Shown here: positions 8,731 to 15,443 of the stretch, one piece after another | How positions within the stretch are numbered: position 1 is the first letter of the stretch | Layout of the letters: each line of letters starts with the position of its first letter | Origin: Lachnospiraceae bacterium | GTDB taxonomy: Bacteria; Bacillota_A; Clostridia; Lachnospirales; Lachnospiraceae | Assembly (NCBI GenBank): GCA_017516285.1 | Contig: JAFXDD010000044.1 | Span: 1 to 33,721, forward strand | Reading direction: 5' to 3' | Length of the DNA: 33,721 bases | Made by a program: the position numbers and the translations under genes | The notes under the pieces: model-generated | What the model was told of the DNA's origin: nothing | The model's database searches: none | Seen by the model: only the letters and a program-made list of their open reading frames with translations

Positions 8731-9085
8731 ATGAAGTTTACAGATTATATTTTTGATGTTATGTGGAAGGATGAACTGATAACCTCGGTTTCTATTACGG
8801 AAAACAGAAAAAGGATTGAGATTAAAAAAATATAGTGATGATATTATAAAACAGCCTTTCTGGGGTGGGAAGGTCGATATCCATAGAATTTATGAATTTA
8901 TTGAATACAGATGTTTTGAAGAAGCACGTCCGGATAAAATGAAGTTACTTCATGCAATTGGATTAGATGAGTAGAATCATTGGGAAATCGTTAAGAAAAC
9001 CCACGGACGATTATATGAAGATTTTTTATGGATACGTTTTCCTGAAGAAAATTTAACGTGGGAGGATTTTTTAGATGAAAGATAG
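8731..9085 (+). pseudogene. Broken small protein gene (frameshift plus stop)
   Basis: The reading frame opens at ATG 8731 behind AGGTGG and encodes MKFTDYIFDVMWKDEL, then stops at 8833-8835. One base out of frame, from 8831, a sequence that clearly continues the same protein follows (KQPFWGGKVDIHRIYEF, then RPDKMKLLHAIGLDE), is cut by TAG at 8972-8974, and resumes as NHWEIVKKTHGRLYEDF and WIRFPEENLTWEDF to a stop at 9083-9085. The frameshift lies in or next to a run of seven A at 8824-8830. The rebuilt protein, about 117 residues, resembles a small Firmicutes family I remember as common in accessory DNA, but I know no proven function for it. Its last codons overlap the start of the next gene at 9075. 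Confidence 0.8.
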
Positions 9086-9959
9086 CCCAATAATTCGTAT
9101 GAAGAAAAGAAAATGGCTGATTTTGATAGCAGCAGTTAGTGTAATCGTAGTGCTGTTTGCAGCTTTTATAGGTATAATGAACTACAAAAGCCATGGATTT
9201 TCCACGGGCAGATACTTAGAAGCAAAGAATGGAGTTTCCATGCTTATTCTTGACAATTCTCCTATTCAGATGTCCAATAGGACCGACAAAGCATTGTTTG
9301 AAAAGCTGGAAACAGGAGATAAGATTTTGGTGCTTCATGATGGAATTGCGGAAAGCTATCCCGGAAGAACAGGGGCGTATGCCGTTTTTAAGTTGGAGGA
9401 AGGTTCTATTGATGATATTTCTCAAGACGTTTTGGAGCAATTGAGAGAAATGGGGTGGTTGAGTAACGTAAGAACGTATGCTTTTACTATTGCAGGTGAA
9501 GCACTTGATGTTGCCGTGGCATATGCAAATTGGACGGATGATGAAAAAATTTACAATAGTGCGTTGAATGCGGATAAAATACTGGCTGACAGTGCACATC
9601 ATTATCCAATATATAAATTCGATACAGTGGAGGATTTGGAGCAGTTTAAATGTAGCTTTGGAGACGTGCTGACTATGGATTATGGCTATAATGAGATTCC
9701 ATCCTTTCATGAGGTGTCTGCCAAGTATGATAAAAAGTTTTTTGAAGAGAATGCACTTGTGCTTGTCTATGTCGGTACTAACAGCGGTTCGTTAAGATTT
9801 GGTGTAGATAGGGTGTCTTATGAGGAGCCATCCTTGGTTGTCAATATAGAGCAAACTAATAATCCGGAAGTTTTTACAGAGGATATGTCAGGCTGGTTTG
9901 TTATGGCTGCGATTTCTGACAGCATGCTTGAAAATTGTACTGAATTTGATGCGAATTGA
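9075..9959 (+). CDS. Membrane-anchored protein of unknown function
   Basis: A 294-residue protein with a strong ribosome site (GGGAGGA at 9060-9066, 8 nt before ATG 9075). A positively charged start (RMKKRKW) precedes one hydrophobic helix at about residues 14-36, and the remainder is predicted outside the membrane as an uncleaved signal anchor. No lipobox is seen. The C-terminal half (from about residue 180) contains FFEENALVLVYVGTNSG, then a beta-rich segment ending SMLENCTEFD; this recalls PrcB-like C-terminal domains of secreted Firmicutes proteins, a weak resemblance. Its start lies inside the end of the preceding broken gene, so it was probably the second gene of a small operon. Confidence 0.75.
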   Translation: MKDSPIIRMKKRKWLILIAAVSVIVVLFAAFIGIMNYKSHGFSTGRYLEAKNGVSMLILDNSPIQMSNRTDKALFEKLETGDKILVLHDGIAESYPGRTGAYAVFKLEEGSIDDISQDVLEQLREMGWLSNVRTYAFTIAGEALDVAVAYANWTDDEKIYNSALNADKILADSAHHYPIYKFDTVEDLEQFKCSFGDVLTMDYGYNEIPSFHEVSAKYDKKFFEENALVLVYVGTNSGSLRFGVDRVSYEEPSLVVNIEQTNNPEVFTEDMSGWFVMAAISDSMLENCTEFDAN

Positions 9960-9994
9960 AATGGTAAAGCATGCAATAAGTGGAATATACAAAT

Positions 9995-10333
9995 ATGATG
10001 AACACAAAAAAATATGAGATGAATACAAGAGAAAAAGTATTGGCATATGGATTATCCTTTCAAGATACCTACCAGGATGCACCTTTTCACGATGAAAACT
10101 GGCAGTTGGTCAGGATACGAGGGAGCAAAAAGGCCTTCCTGTGGACATACGAACGAAACGGACAGTTATGCATTAATGTGAAGGTAGATCCTGAATGGAG
10201 AGATTTATGGAGGTCTACATATGAATCTGTGCTGCCCGGTTATCATCAAAACAAAGAGCATTGGAATACGGTGATTTTGGATGGAACAGTGCCGGATGAG
10301 GTTCAATATGCAAAAGCTTTGGACATCATATAA
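9995..10333 (+). CDS. MmcQ/YjbR family protein with an atypical C-terminus
   Basis: About 112 residues of the MmcQ/YjbR (CyaY-like fold) family. NTREKVLAYGLSFQDTYQD at the start and the later NKEHWNTVILDGTVPD are characteristic. The family is linked to DNA binding only by fold. The start is uncertain: ATG 9995, ATG 9998, ATG 10019 and GTG 9980 are in frame, and the recognisable family sequence begins at 10019. The last residues after VPDEV do not look like the usual family tail, and the plus-one frame stays open to 10418, so a late frameshift is possible. It lies 35 bp after the membrane-anchored protein gene, in the same orientation. Confidence 0.8.
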   Translation: MMNTKKYEMNTREKVLAYGLSFQDTYQDAPFHDENWQLVRIRGSKKAFLWTYERNGQLCINVKVDPEWRDLWRSTYESVLPGYHQNKEHWNTVILDGTVPDEVQYAKALDII

Positions 10334-10418
10334 GAAGAAATTTTCTTATGCATCTGACATACCTTGGGAGATGGTTATGGAAGTGGCGAAAGAATTATAC
10401 AATATGTGTAAAGGATAA
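10308..10418 (+). pseudogene. Possible C-terminal remnant of a small gene
   Basis: This 36-codon stretch overlaps the end of the MmcQ/YjbR gene in another frame. It ends with DIPWEMVMEVAKELYNMCKG, which has the amphipathic composition of real protein, and its TAA at 10416-10418 abuts an ATG at 10419. It may be the shifted tail of the MmcQ gene or a remnant of a separate gene. I do not recognise the family. Confidence 0.35.
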
Positions 10419-10749
10419 ATGAATAATGATGAGAACAAGCGAAGATGCAAAAAGTGATGCATATGCATGAGGATTTAAATGACACAGTGATGTTTTGGGT
10501 GAGTAGAAATTGTGGAAGGTATGGAAGGTGATAGGAATGAGGCAAATAAACCAGCATCACTGTCTGTAAATATAGCAGTATTTACACATTATGAAATTGA
10601 AGAGATACTCTTATATGGACGAATATTTTGACATATATGGAACACCGATTCCATTATCAACTATAAAGGACTTTCGGATTTGTTCTTGGAATTATAATTT
10701 GATAAACATCCGCAAAACAATAAAAAATGCGGATGTTTTTTTAAAATAA
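10419..10749 (+). pseudogene. Multiply frameshifted small gene
   Basis: Protein-like sequence runs through three further frames. ATG 10419 gives MNNDE. The frame open from 10433 gives MQKVMHMHEDLNDTVMFWV. The frame open from 10503 gives VEIVEGMEGD, then LSVNIAVFTHYEIEEILLYG. The frame from 10591 gives YMDEYFDIYGTPIPLSTI and KDFRI, ending at TAA 10747-10749. Read in order these join into one protein of about 105 residues interrupted by three frameshifts near 10432, 10500 and 10612. I do not recognise the family. The last 15 or so codons coincide with the terminator hairpin at 10704-10742 and look unrelated to the rest, so the original 3' end was probably lost. Confidence 0.5.
10704..10742 (+). 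terminator. Terminator-like hairpin, first copy of the AbiE inverted repeat
   Basis: An 11-bp perfect stem, AAACATCCGCA (10704-10714) with TGCGGATGTTT (10728-10738), has a 13-nt A-rich loop and a T-run to 10742. It could end transcription of the decayed genes upstream. It also shares its TCCGCA-N13-TGCGGA core with the repeat at 10794-10818, so it may serve as an operator. Confidence 0.7.
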
Positions 10750-10753
10750 AATA

Positions 10754-10782
10754 TTGACGTATTTTTCTGACCATAGTATAAT
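10754..10782 (+). promoter_or_regulatory. Promoter of the AbiE-like toxin-antitoxin operon
   Basis: TTGACG (10754-10759), a 17-bp spacer and TATAAT (10777-10782) make a near-consensus sigma-A promoter. It lies between the two copies of an inverted repeat and about 65 bp before the first gene. Confidence 0.85.
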
Positions 10783-10793
10783 TTAGAAAAAGC

Positions 10794-10818
10794 TCCGCAA
10801 AATAATCAAAAATGCGGA
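10794..10818. promoter_or_regulatory. Second copy of the inverted repeat, probable operator
   Basis: TCCGCA (10794-10799) and TGCGGA (10813-10818) are separated by 13 A-rich bases, the same core and spacing as the hairpin at 10704-10738. It lies just downstream of the -10 box in the leader. AbiEi antitoxins of characterised AbiE systems repress their own promoter by binding two inverted repeats, so an operator role is the natural reading. The assignment is inference. Confidence 0.6.
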
Positions 10819-10846
10819 TGGATTTCTAAATAAGGAGGCAGAAGCG

Positions 10847-11386
10847 ATGAAAACACGTGCGGAATGTCTTGAAAAATATGGATCAGATTATTTTATTGAG
10901 AAAAAAATAGAAGAAGGTGAACTGTTCAAAGTTGGAAAAGGAATATATTCGGAGAAGAAATATGTTCCGGAAATTGCAATGTTTGTATACAAATATCCGA
11001 ATGCGGTAGTAACGATGAAAAGTGCTTTTTACTTTCACGGATTAACGGACGTGATACCGGATGAATGTGATTTGGCAACAACCCGTGATGCTGCAAAAAT
11101 CAAGGATGAAAGAGTAAAGCAGTATTTTGTACCGGATGAATTTTTTCAAGAAGGTATTGAAACTGCTGATTATAAAGGGTATGATATACGGATTTACAAT
11201 AAAGAACGTATGCTGATTGAACTTGTGCGATATAAAAGTAAGTTGCCTTTGGATTACTATAAGGAAATCATCCTAAATTACCGTAAATTACTTCCAAGAT
11301 TGGATATACAGAAAATTCAGGATTATGCGTTAATGGCACCAAAGAGTAATAAGGTGCTTGGGATTTTACAGATGGAGGTGCTCTAA
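10847..11386 (+). CDS. AbiEi-family antitoxin of a type IV toxin-antitoxin system
   Basis: A 179-residue protein with an ideal ribosome site (AAGGAGG at 10832-10838, 8 nt before ATG). The N-terminal winged-helix region (about 1-60) contains CLEKYGSDYFIEKKIEEGEL and LFKVGKGIYSEK, typical of AbiEi antitoxin domains that follow the pattern of reading a promoter repeat. The rest (about 60-179) corresponds to the C-terminal antitoxin domain. In characterised systems AbiEi represses the operon and counters AbiEii without binding it directly. The toxin gene starts 2 bp after its stop codon, so translation is coupled. The two inverted repeats around the promoter fit autoregulation. Confidence 0.88.
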   Translation: MKTRAECLEKYGSDYFIEKKIEEGELFKVGKGIYSEKKYVPEIAMFVYKYPNAVVTMKSAFYFHGLTDVIPDECDLATTRDAAKIKDERVKQYFVPDEFFQEGIETADYKGYDIRIYNKERMLIELVRYKSKLPLDYYKEIILNYRKLLPRLDIQKIQDYALMAPKSNKVLGILQMEVL

Positions 11387-11388
11387 AG

Positions 11389-12198
11389 ATGAACTTGGAG
11401 AAGATGGCAGAAAAATATAGGGATGCTGGTTATTCAGAACGAAATGCGGATGCACGTGTGTGTCAGGATATTGTACTTAAGGCAATTGCACGAAGTAATC
11501 TGGGAAGAAATGTGACCATAAAAGGTGGTGTCGTGATGCGTAGCATTACCGGGAATGTGAGACGTGCTACGGAAGACCTGGATTTGGATTTTATCAAGTA
11601 TTCATTGGAAGATGAATCCATCAGATGTTTTATTTCAAAATTGAATTGCCTTGAAGGAATTAGAATTGAGATTAAAGGCAACAAAATTGAGCAGCTTTCT
11701 CAACAGGAGTATAGCGGAAAACGTGTATATATTATCATCAAAGATGATGAGGGTAATGTCATTGAGAGTAAAATAGACTTGGGTGTACATGCAAATATGA
11801 AAATAGAGCAAGATACATATTGCTTTGATGTTTGCATGGATGATGAGGGTGCCAGCCTGTTGATTAATTCCTGCGAGCAGATTTTCGCAGAGAAACTTAG
11901 ATCATTGTTACGATTTGGTCCTCTTTCAACAAGGTACAAAGATATCTTTGATTTCTGCTATTTGAAAGAACATGTGGATATGTCACGACTTTCCGACTGC
12001 ATAAAGGTGTATATCATTGATGAACCATCTATGAGAGAAACGGACATGAATGGTGTACGTAAGAGAGTAGCACTTACATTTTCTAATCGTCAATTTAGAA
12101 TAAATGTGGAGAATTCCGGAGTCAGAAACTGGCTCCAGATAGATGTGGGTGTTGCATTTAAGATAATTCAAGATTTTTTGGAAACGGTTAATTTGTAA
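11389..12198 (+). CDS. AbiEii/AbiGii-family nucleotidyltransferase toxin
   Basis: A 269-residue protein of the DNA polymerase beta-like nucleotidyltransferase fold. The active-site signature is visible: Gly46-Gly47 in IKGGVVMRS, followed by RRATEDLDLDF with metal-binding Asp63 and Asp65. A second conserved block, EQIFAEKLRSLLRFG then RYKDIFDF, carries the lysine and aspartate typical of the family. AbiEii toxins bind GTP and stop growth; some homologues modify tRNA acceptor ends. The target here is unknown. The gene is intact although nearby small genes are broken. It is the last gene of the operon, followed by a terminator at 12221-12248. Confidence 0.88.
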   Translation: MNLEKMAEKYRDAGYSERNADARVCQDIVLKAIARSNLGRNVTIKGGVVMRSITGNVRRATEDLDLDFIKYSLEDESIRCFISKLNCLEGIRIEIKGNKIEQLSQQEYSGKRVYIIIKDDEGNVIESKIDLGVHANMKIEQDTYCFDVCMDDEGASLLINSCEQIFAEKLRSLLRFGPLSTRYKDIFDFCYLKEHVDMSRLSDCIKVYIIDEPSMRETDMNGVRKRVALTFSNRQFRINVENSGVRNWLQIDVGVAFKIIQDFLETVNL

Positions 12199-12220
12199 AA
12201 AAGGATAATGTGATTACATA

Positions 12221-12248
12221 GGCATTTATCAGAATGATAGATGCTTTT
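12221..12248 (+). terminator. Intrinsic terminator of the toxin-antitoxin operon
   Basis: A 9-bp stem, GCATTTATC (12222-12230) with GATAGATGC (12236-12244, one T-G pair), has a 5-nt loop and is followed by TTTTAT. From 12249 to 12476 I see no intact gene. A second, weaker hairpin at 12321-12339 precedes eight T residues (12342-12349) and may be another terminator. A minus-strand coding remnant may lie at 12381-12476. Confidence 0.75.
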
Positions 12249-12380
12249 ATTATGAGGAAACATAAAAAAGAAACGAGTACCCCGCATCGTGATAAACACT
12301 TACGGTATAAACCCATTTCTCATGTAAACAGTATACATGGCTTTTTTTTCTTAAGTCAAGCCTCAATATTTTCAGTTTAG

Positions 12381-12476
12381 TTATTTAAACTCCACCACCA
12401 GCTTATATTCTGCATCTATAGCCCTAACAAGTGGTGCGTACACCTCTTCGACATTGCTGATAAGTTTTAAATTCAA
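12381..12476 (-). pseudogene. Possible minus-strand gene fragment
   Basis: A 31-codon frame (TTG start, TAA at 12383-12381) encodes NLKLISNVEEV and then VRAIDAEYKLVVEFK. The composition is protein-like, and the end faintly recalls the start of DUF2442-type proteins, but the frame stops where such a protein would continue. There is no convincing ribosome site. It is most likely debris. Confidence 0.25.
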
Positions 12477-12505
12477 TTGACCTATTGCCTTTAATTAGTT
12501 ATAAT
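12477..12505 (+). promoter_or_regulatory. Promoter of the metallophosphoesterase-dcd genes
   Basis: TTGACC (12477-12482), a 17-bp spacer and TATAAT (12500-12505) form a near-consensus sigma-A promoter, 48 bp before the start codon at 12553. Confidence 0.8.
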
Positions 12506-12552
12506 TTATTTCAGAAAGAAATTTTACAATCTCCCCTTCAGAAAGGATAAAT

Positions 12553-13428
12553 ATGAAAATTGCAGTTCTATCTGATATACATGGAAATCATTTTGCATTA
12601 GAAAAATGCATAGAGGAAATAAAAAATAGAAAAATAGACAAATTGATATTCTTGGGTGATTATTTAGGGGAATTAGCTTATCCACAGAAAACCATGAATA
12701 TTATTAATACGTTGCGACAATGTTATGAATGTTATTTTGTAAGGGGCAATAAAGAGGATTATTGGATTGAGTATGAGAATAAGAAAACTATAGAATGGAA
12801 AGATAGAGATTCAACAACCGGAGCATTGTTGTACACATATAATAATTTGAACAAAGAGGATCTTTCTTTTTTTAAAAGCTTGTCTCATATGCAGATAATT
12901 TCTTTTGCAGGCTTGCCTGCCATAGCAGCATATCATGGCTCCCATGACAAAGAAGATAATAAGCTGAAGCTAAATACGGATAATTCTCATGTATTTTTTG
13001 ATGATACCAAAGAAAGTGTCATCTTATGTGGTCATACACATGTGCGTAATAAAGTGACAAATGACGGCAGAATACTCTTAAATCCAGGCTCTGTAGGTGC
13101 TCCGTTAAAAAGTGGTGGAATGTCACAGTTTTTGATATTATCAGGAGAGCACGGAAAATGGGAATATGAATTCGTTGATTTGAAATATGATGCTGAACGT
13201 GCAATATTAGAACTGCACGAAGAAAATTTATATGTAAAAGCTCCGTGTTGGACCAGAATTACAGAGCAGCTGCTGCGGCATGGAGAAATTTCTCATGGAG
13301 AGGTATTGGCAAGAGCAATGCGATTGCTTTATAATGATACCGGTAAGTGGAGTTGGCCGGATATTCCGGAAAATTACTGGGAAAGAGCGATTGAGGAATT
13401 AAGTAAAACAGGAGGAATGCGCCAATGA
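12553..13428 (+). CDS. Metallophosphoesterase family protein
   Basis: A 291-residue calcineurin-like phosphoesterase. The dinuclear metal site is complete: Asp8 and His10 (LSDIHGN), Asp36 (FLGDYLGE), Asn66 (RGNKED), and the C-terminal GHTH at 160-163. The family hydrolyses phosphomonoesters or diesters, and the substrate cannot be told from sequence. Residues about 200-291 form a helical extension beyond the catalytic core with no domain I recognise. The ribosome site is AAAGGA at 12542-12547. Its last codons overlap the start of dcd by 4 bases (ATGA), so the two are translationally coupled, hinting at a nucleotide-related role. Confidence 0.88.
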   Translation: MKIAVLSDIHGNHFALEKCIEEIKNRKIDKLIFLGDYLGELAYPQKTMNIINTLRQCYECYFVRGNKEDYWIEYENKKTIEWKDRDSTTGALLYTYNNLNKEDLSFFKSLSHMQIISFAGLPAIAAYHGSHDKEDNKLKLNTDNSHVFFDDTKESVILCGHTHVRNKVTNDGRILLNPGSVGAPLKSGGMSQFLILSGEHGKWEYEFVDLKYDAERAILELHEENLYVKAPCWTRITEQLLRHGEISHGEVLARAMRLLYNDTGKWSWPDIPENYWERAIEELSKTGGMRQ

Positions 13429-13961
13429 TTTTATCAGACAAAACCATCATGAAAATGTTAAAAGAAGGTACTTTGGAAATATCACCAATAACAGAGTCTC
13501 AAATACAGCCGGCAAGTGTGGATGTGCGCTTAGGGGATACGTTTAGTGTAGTTGAGGATACTTCCATGGGCATTATTAATCTGGAGAAGGAAATTAAGTA
13601 TAAGACCATTCAGACGGACACGTATTTACTATTGCCTGGTCAGTTTGTGTTGGCCACCACTATGGAGTATATTGCTTTGCCCAATAATCTGACAGCCTTT
13701 GTAGAGGGTAGAAGCTCTCTGGGACGTATGGGATTGTTTATTCAGAATGCCGGCTGGGTTGATCCGGGATTTCGAGGAGAAATTACGTTGGAGTTATACA
13801 ATGCCAATCGTTGTGCCATTGAGTTAAAATCTGGTCGCAGAGTAGGTCAGTTGGTTTTTGCCATGATGGATGAAGAAGCGTTGAATCCTTATAACGGTAA
13901 GTATCAGGGGCAGACCGGAGCCACGGGTTCAAGGGTATTTATGGATGTTGAAAGAAAATAA
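13425..13961 (+). CDS. dcd: dCTP deaminase
   Basis: A 178-residue protein of the dUTPase-like trimeric fold. dCTP deaminase converts dCTP to dUTP and ammonia, feeding thymidylate synthesis. The conserved trimer and phosphate motif [11 protein letters not shown] is at 95-104, and the catalytic glutamate is Glu119 in [10 protein letters not shown]. The C-terminal [11 protein letters not shown] resembles the nucleotide-covering tail. Some members, as in Methanocaldococcus, also cleave dUTP to dUMP; I cannot decide between the mono- and bifunctional forms. It overlaps the upstream gene by 4 bases. Confidence 0.95.
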   Translation: MILSDKTIMKMLKEGTLEISPITESQIQPASVDVRLGDTFSVVEDTSMGIINLEKEIKYKTIQTDTYLLLPGQFVLATTMEYIALPNNLTAFVEGRSSLGRMGLFIQNAGWVDPGFRGEITLELYNANRCAIELKSGRRVGQLVFAMMDEEALNPYNGKYQGQTGATGSRVFMDVERK

Positions 13962-14012
13962 TGGTTGTCCCAATTGACGTTAATAGAAGAGGAAAATAGG
14001 AAACTTAAAATT

Positions 14013-15299
14013 ATGACCGGAAAGAAGTATATTTATAAAATACTGCCTGCTTTGGTGTTGGCAGTTTTCATGATTGCAGGCTGTGGCAGTGAGGAATTAG
14101 CGCAGCTTGAGAGTGCAGCAGATGAATGGAATGTGTCAGGCGAGACTTCGTCAAGTATTTATGTAACGACAGAAAATATTACAGAAACGGAATTTGAAAA
14201 TTCAGATGCAGGTCAATCTGATACAAAGGAACTTGCAAAGGAGCCACAGCAGGAGGAATCTCCCCAAATTTCCATCATTATGGTAGGTGACATTCTTTTG
14301 CATACGCCGGTGGAAAAGGCTGCATTGCAGGAGGATGGCAGCTACAATTATGATGCGATATTTACAAATTTAAAAGAGGAGATTCAGGACGCAGACTTGG
14401 CTATTGTAAATCAGGAGGTTATTCTGGGCGGTGAAGAGCTGGGGATTTCCGGGTATCCTGCATTTAATGCACCATTTACGGTAGGAGATGCCTTGGTAGA
14501 GGCAGGCTTTGATGTGGTATGTCATGGGACCAATCATGCTTTGGATAAGGGAAAAAAGGGGCTTTTAAATTGCCTTTCTTATTGGCAGGAAAGCTACCCG
14601 GAGATAGGGGTTTTGGGAATTCATGACAGCGAAGAGTCGCAGGATAGTATTTATATTTATGAGCAGGATGGTATGAAGGTTGCTGTTCTAAATTATACAT
14701 ATGGTACCAATGGAATTGAGTTGCCGGAGGATATGCCTTATGCGGTGGACCTTTTGACGGAGGAAAAGGTCATAGCGGATATTAGGAAGGCGGAGGAATT
14801 GGCTGATTTTACCATTGTTTGTCCACATTGGGGTACGGAGTATCAGCTGGTGCAGTCCAAGACACAGGAAAAGTGGGCCGGTATTTTTGTAGAGCATGGA
14901 GTGGATCTGGTGTTGGGGACACATCCCCATGTGATTCAACCGATTGCCAAGGTGACGGACGAAGAGAGCGGTCATGAAATGCTGGTGTATTATTCTCTGG
15001 GAAATTTTGTGAATTGGACCTCTGAGTCCGGGGCAGGTATTGCTAATCGTATGGTAGGCGGTATGGCACAGGTTACCTTGGAGCGTGGGGAAGATGGCAA
15101 GGTTTGTATTTCTGAATACGGTGTGGAGCCTGTAGTATGTCATTTGGAGCAGGGTGTAAATGGTGTGACGGTATATAAGTTGGCGGGTTATACGGAGGAG
15201 TTAGCCGGAAAAAATCAGATACGTTTGCAGGATAACGCATTTTCGAAGGAATATTGTGAGGATTTGTGTGACGAGGTTTGGTCGGGAATTGCATGGTAG
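14013..15299 (+). CDS. CapA-family lipoprotein
   Basis: A 428-residue protein when started at ATG 14013, which puts a canonical lipoprotein signal at the N-terminus: charged GKKYIYK, a hydrophobic core and lipobox IAGC with Cys24. A TTG at 13965 is also open in frame but would bury the signal. A Thr/Ser/Glu-rich linker (about 25-85) precedes the CapA metallophosphatase-like domain, with IIMVGDILLHTP, VNQEV, CHGTNHALDKG and GTHPHVIQP as its metal-binding motifs. CapA is needed for poly-gamma-glutamate capsule in Bacillus; most relatives have no assigned substrate. The protein would sit on the outer face of the membrane. The next gene encodes another surface-polymer enzyme. Confidence 0.9.
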   Translation: MTGKKYIYKILPALVLAVFMIAGCGSEELAQLESAADEWNVSGETSSSIYVTTENITETEFENSDAGQSDTKELAKEPQQEESPQISIIMVGDILLHTPVEKAALQEDGSYNYDAIFTNLKEEIQDADLAIVNQEVILGGEELGISGYPAFNAPFTVGDALVEAGFDVVCHGTNHALDKGKKGLLNCLSYWQESYPEIGVLGIHDSEESQDSIYIYEQDGMKVAVLNYTYGTNGIELPEDMPYAVDLLTEEKVIADIRKAEELADFTIVCPHWGTEYQLVQSKTQEKWAGIFVEHGVDLVLGTHPHVIQPIAKVTDEESGHEMLVYYSLGNFVNWTSESGAGIANRMVGGMAQVTLERGEDGKVCISEYGVEPVVCHLEQGVNGVTVYKLAGYTEELAGKNQIRLQDNAFSKEYCEDLCDEVWSGIAW

Positions 15300-15318
15300 T
15301 TGCTGAAATGTTACAAAT

Positions 15319-15348
15319 AAATTAAGTTTTAGAATTCTTTCTTAATTT
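15319..15348. repeat. AT-rich inverted repeat in the CapA-sulfatase gap
   Basis: AAATTAAG (15319-15326) and CTTAATTT (15341-15348) pair perfectly, and the loop contains the palindrome AGAATTCT. No T-run follows directly. It may be a weak terminator for the CapA gene or a binding site for the next one. Confidence 0.4.
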
Positions 15349-15443
15349 TACAAAAATCGATTGTTTTTCATGGAAAAATGCAGTATGCTATTAAAATAAA
15401 TAAGATTTTTTAGAACTTGAAGAATAGGATATTGGATACACAT

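Noticed and set aside
10704..10818. The two similar repeats upstream of the toxin-antitoxin genes as a CRISPR array or as tandem RNA antitoxin repeats
   Set aside because: Only two copies with palindromic cores, separated by a promoter rather than a spacer; operator sites explain them better.
12252..12380. A 42-codon plus-strand frame (ATG 12252 to TAG 12380) after the toxin gene
   Set aside because: It starts inside the terminator tail, has no ribosome site, and its second half is read from a hairpin and T-run. It looks like chance coding.
8515..12550. Possible att site pair made by the tRNA-Leu 3' end and a downstream copy
   Set aside because: No repeat of the tRNA T-arm or acceptor end was found downstream within the patch, and no integrase is present.
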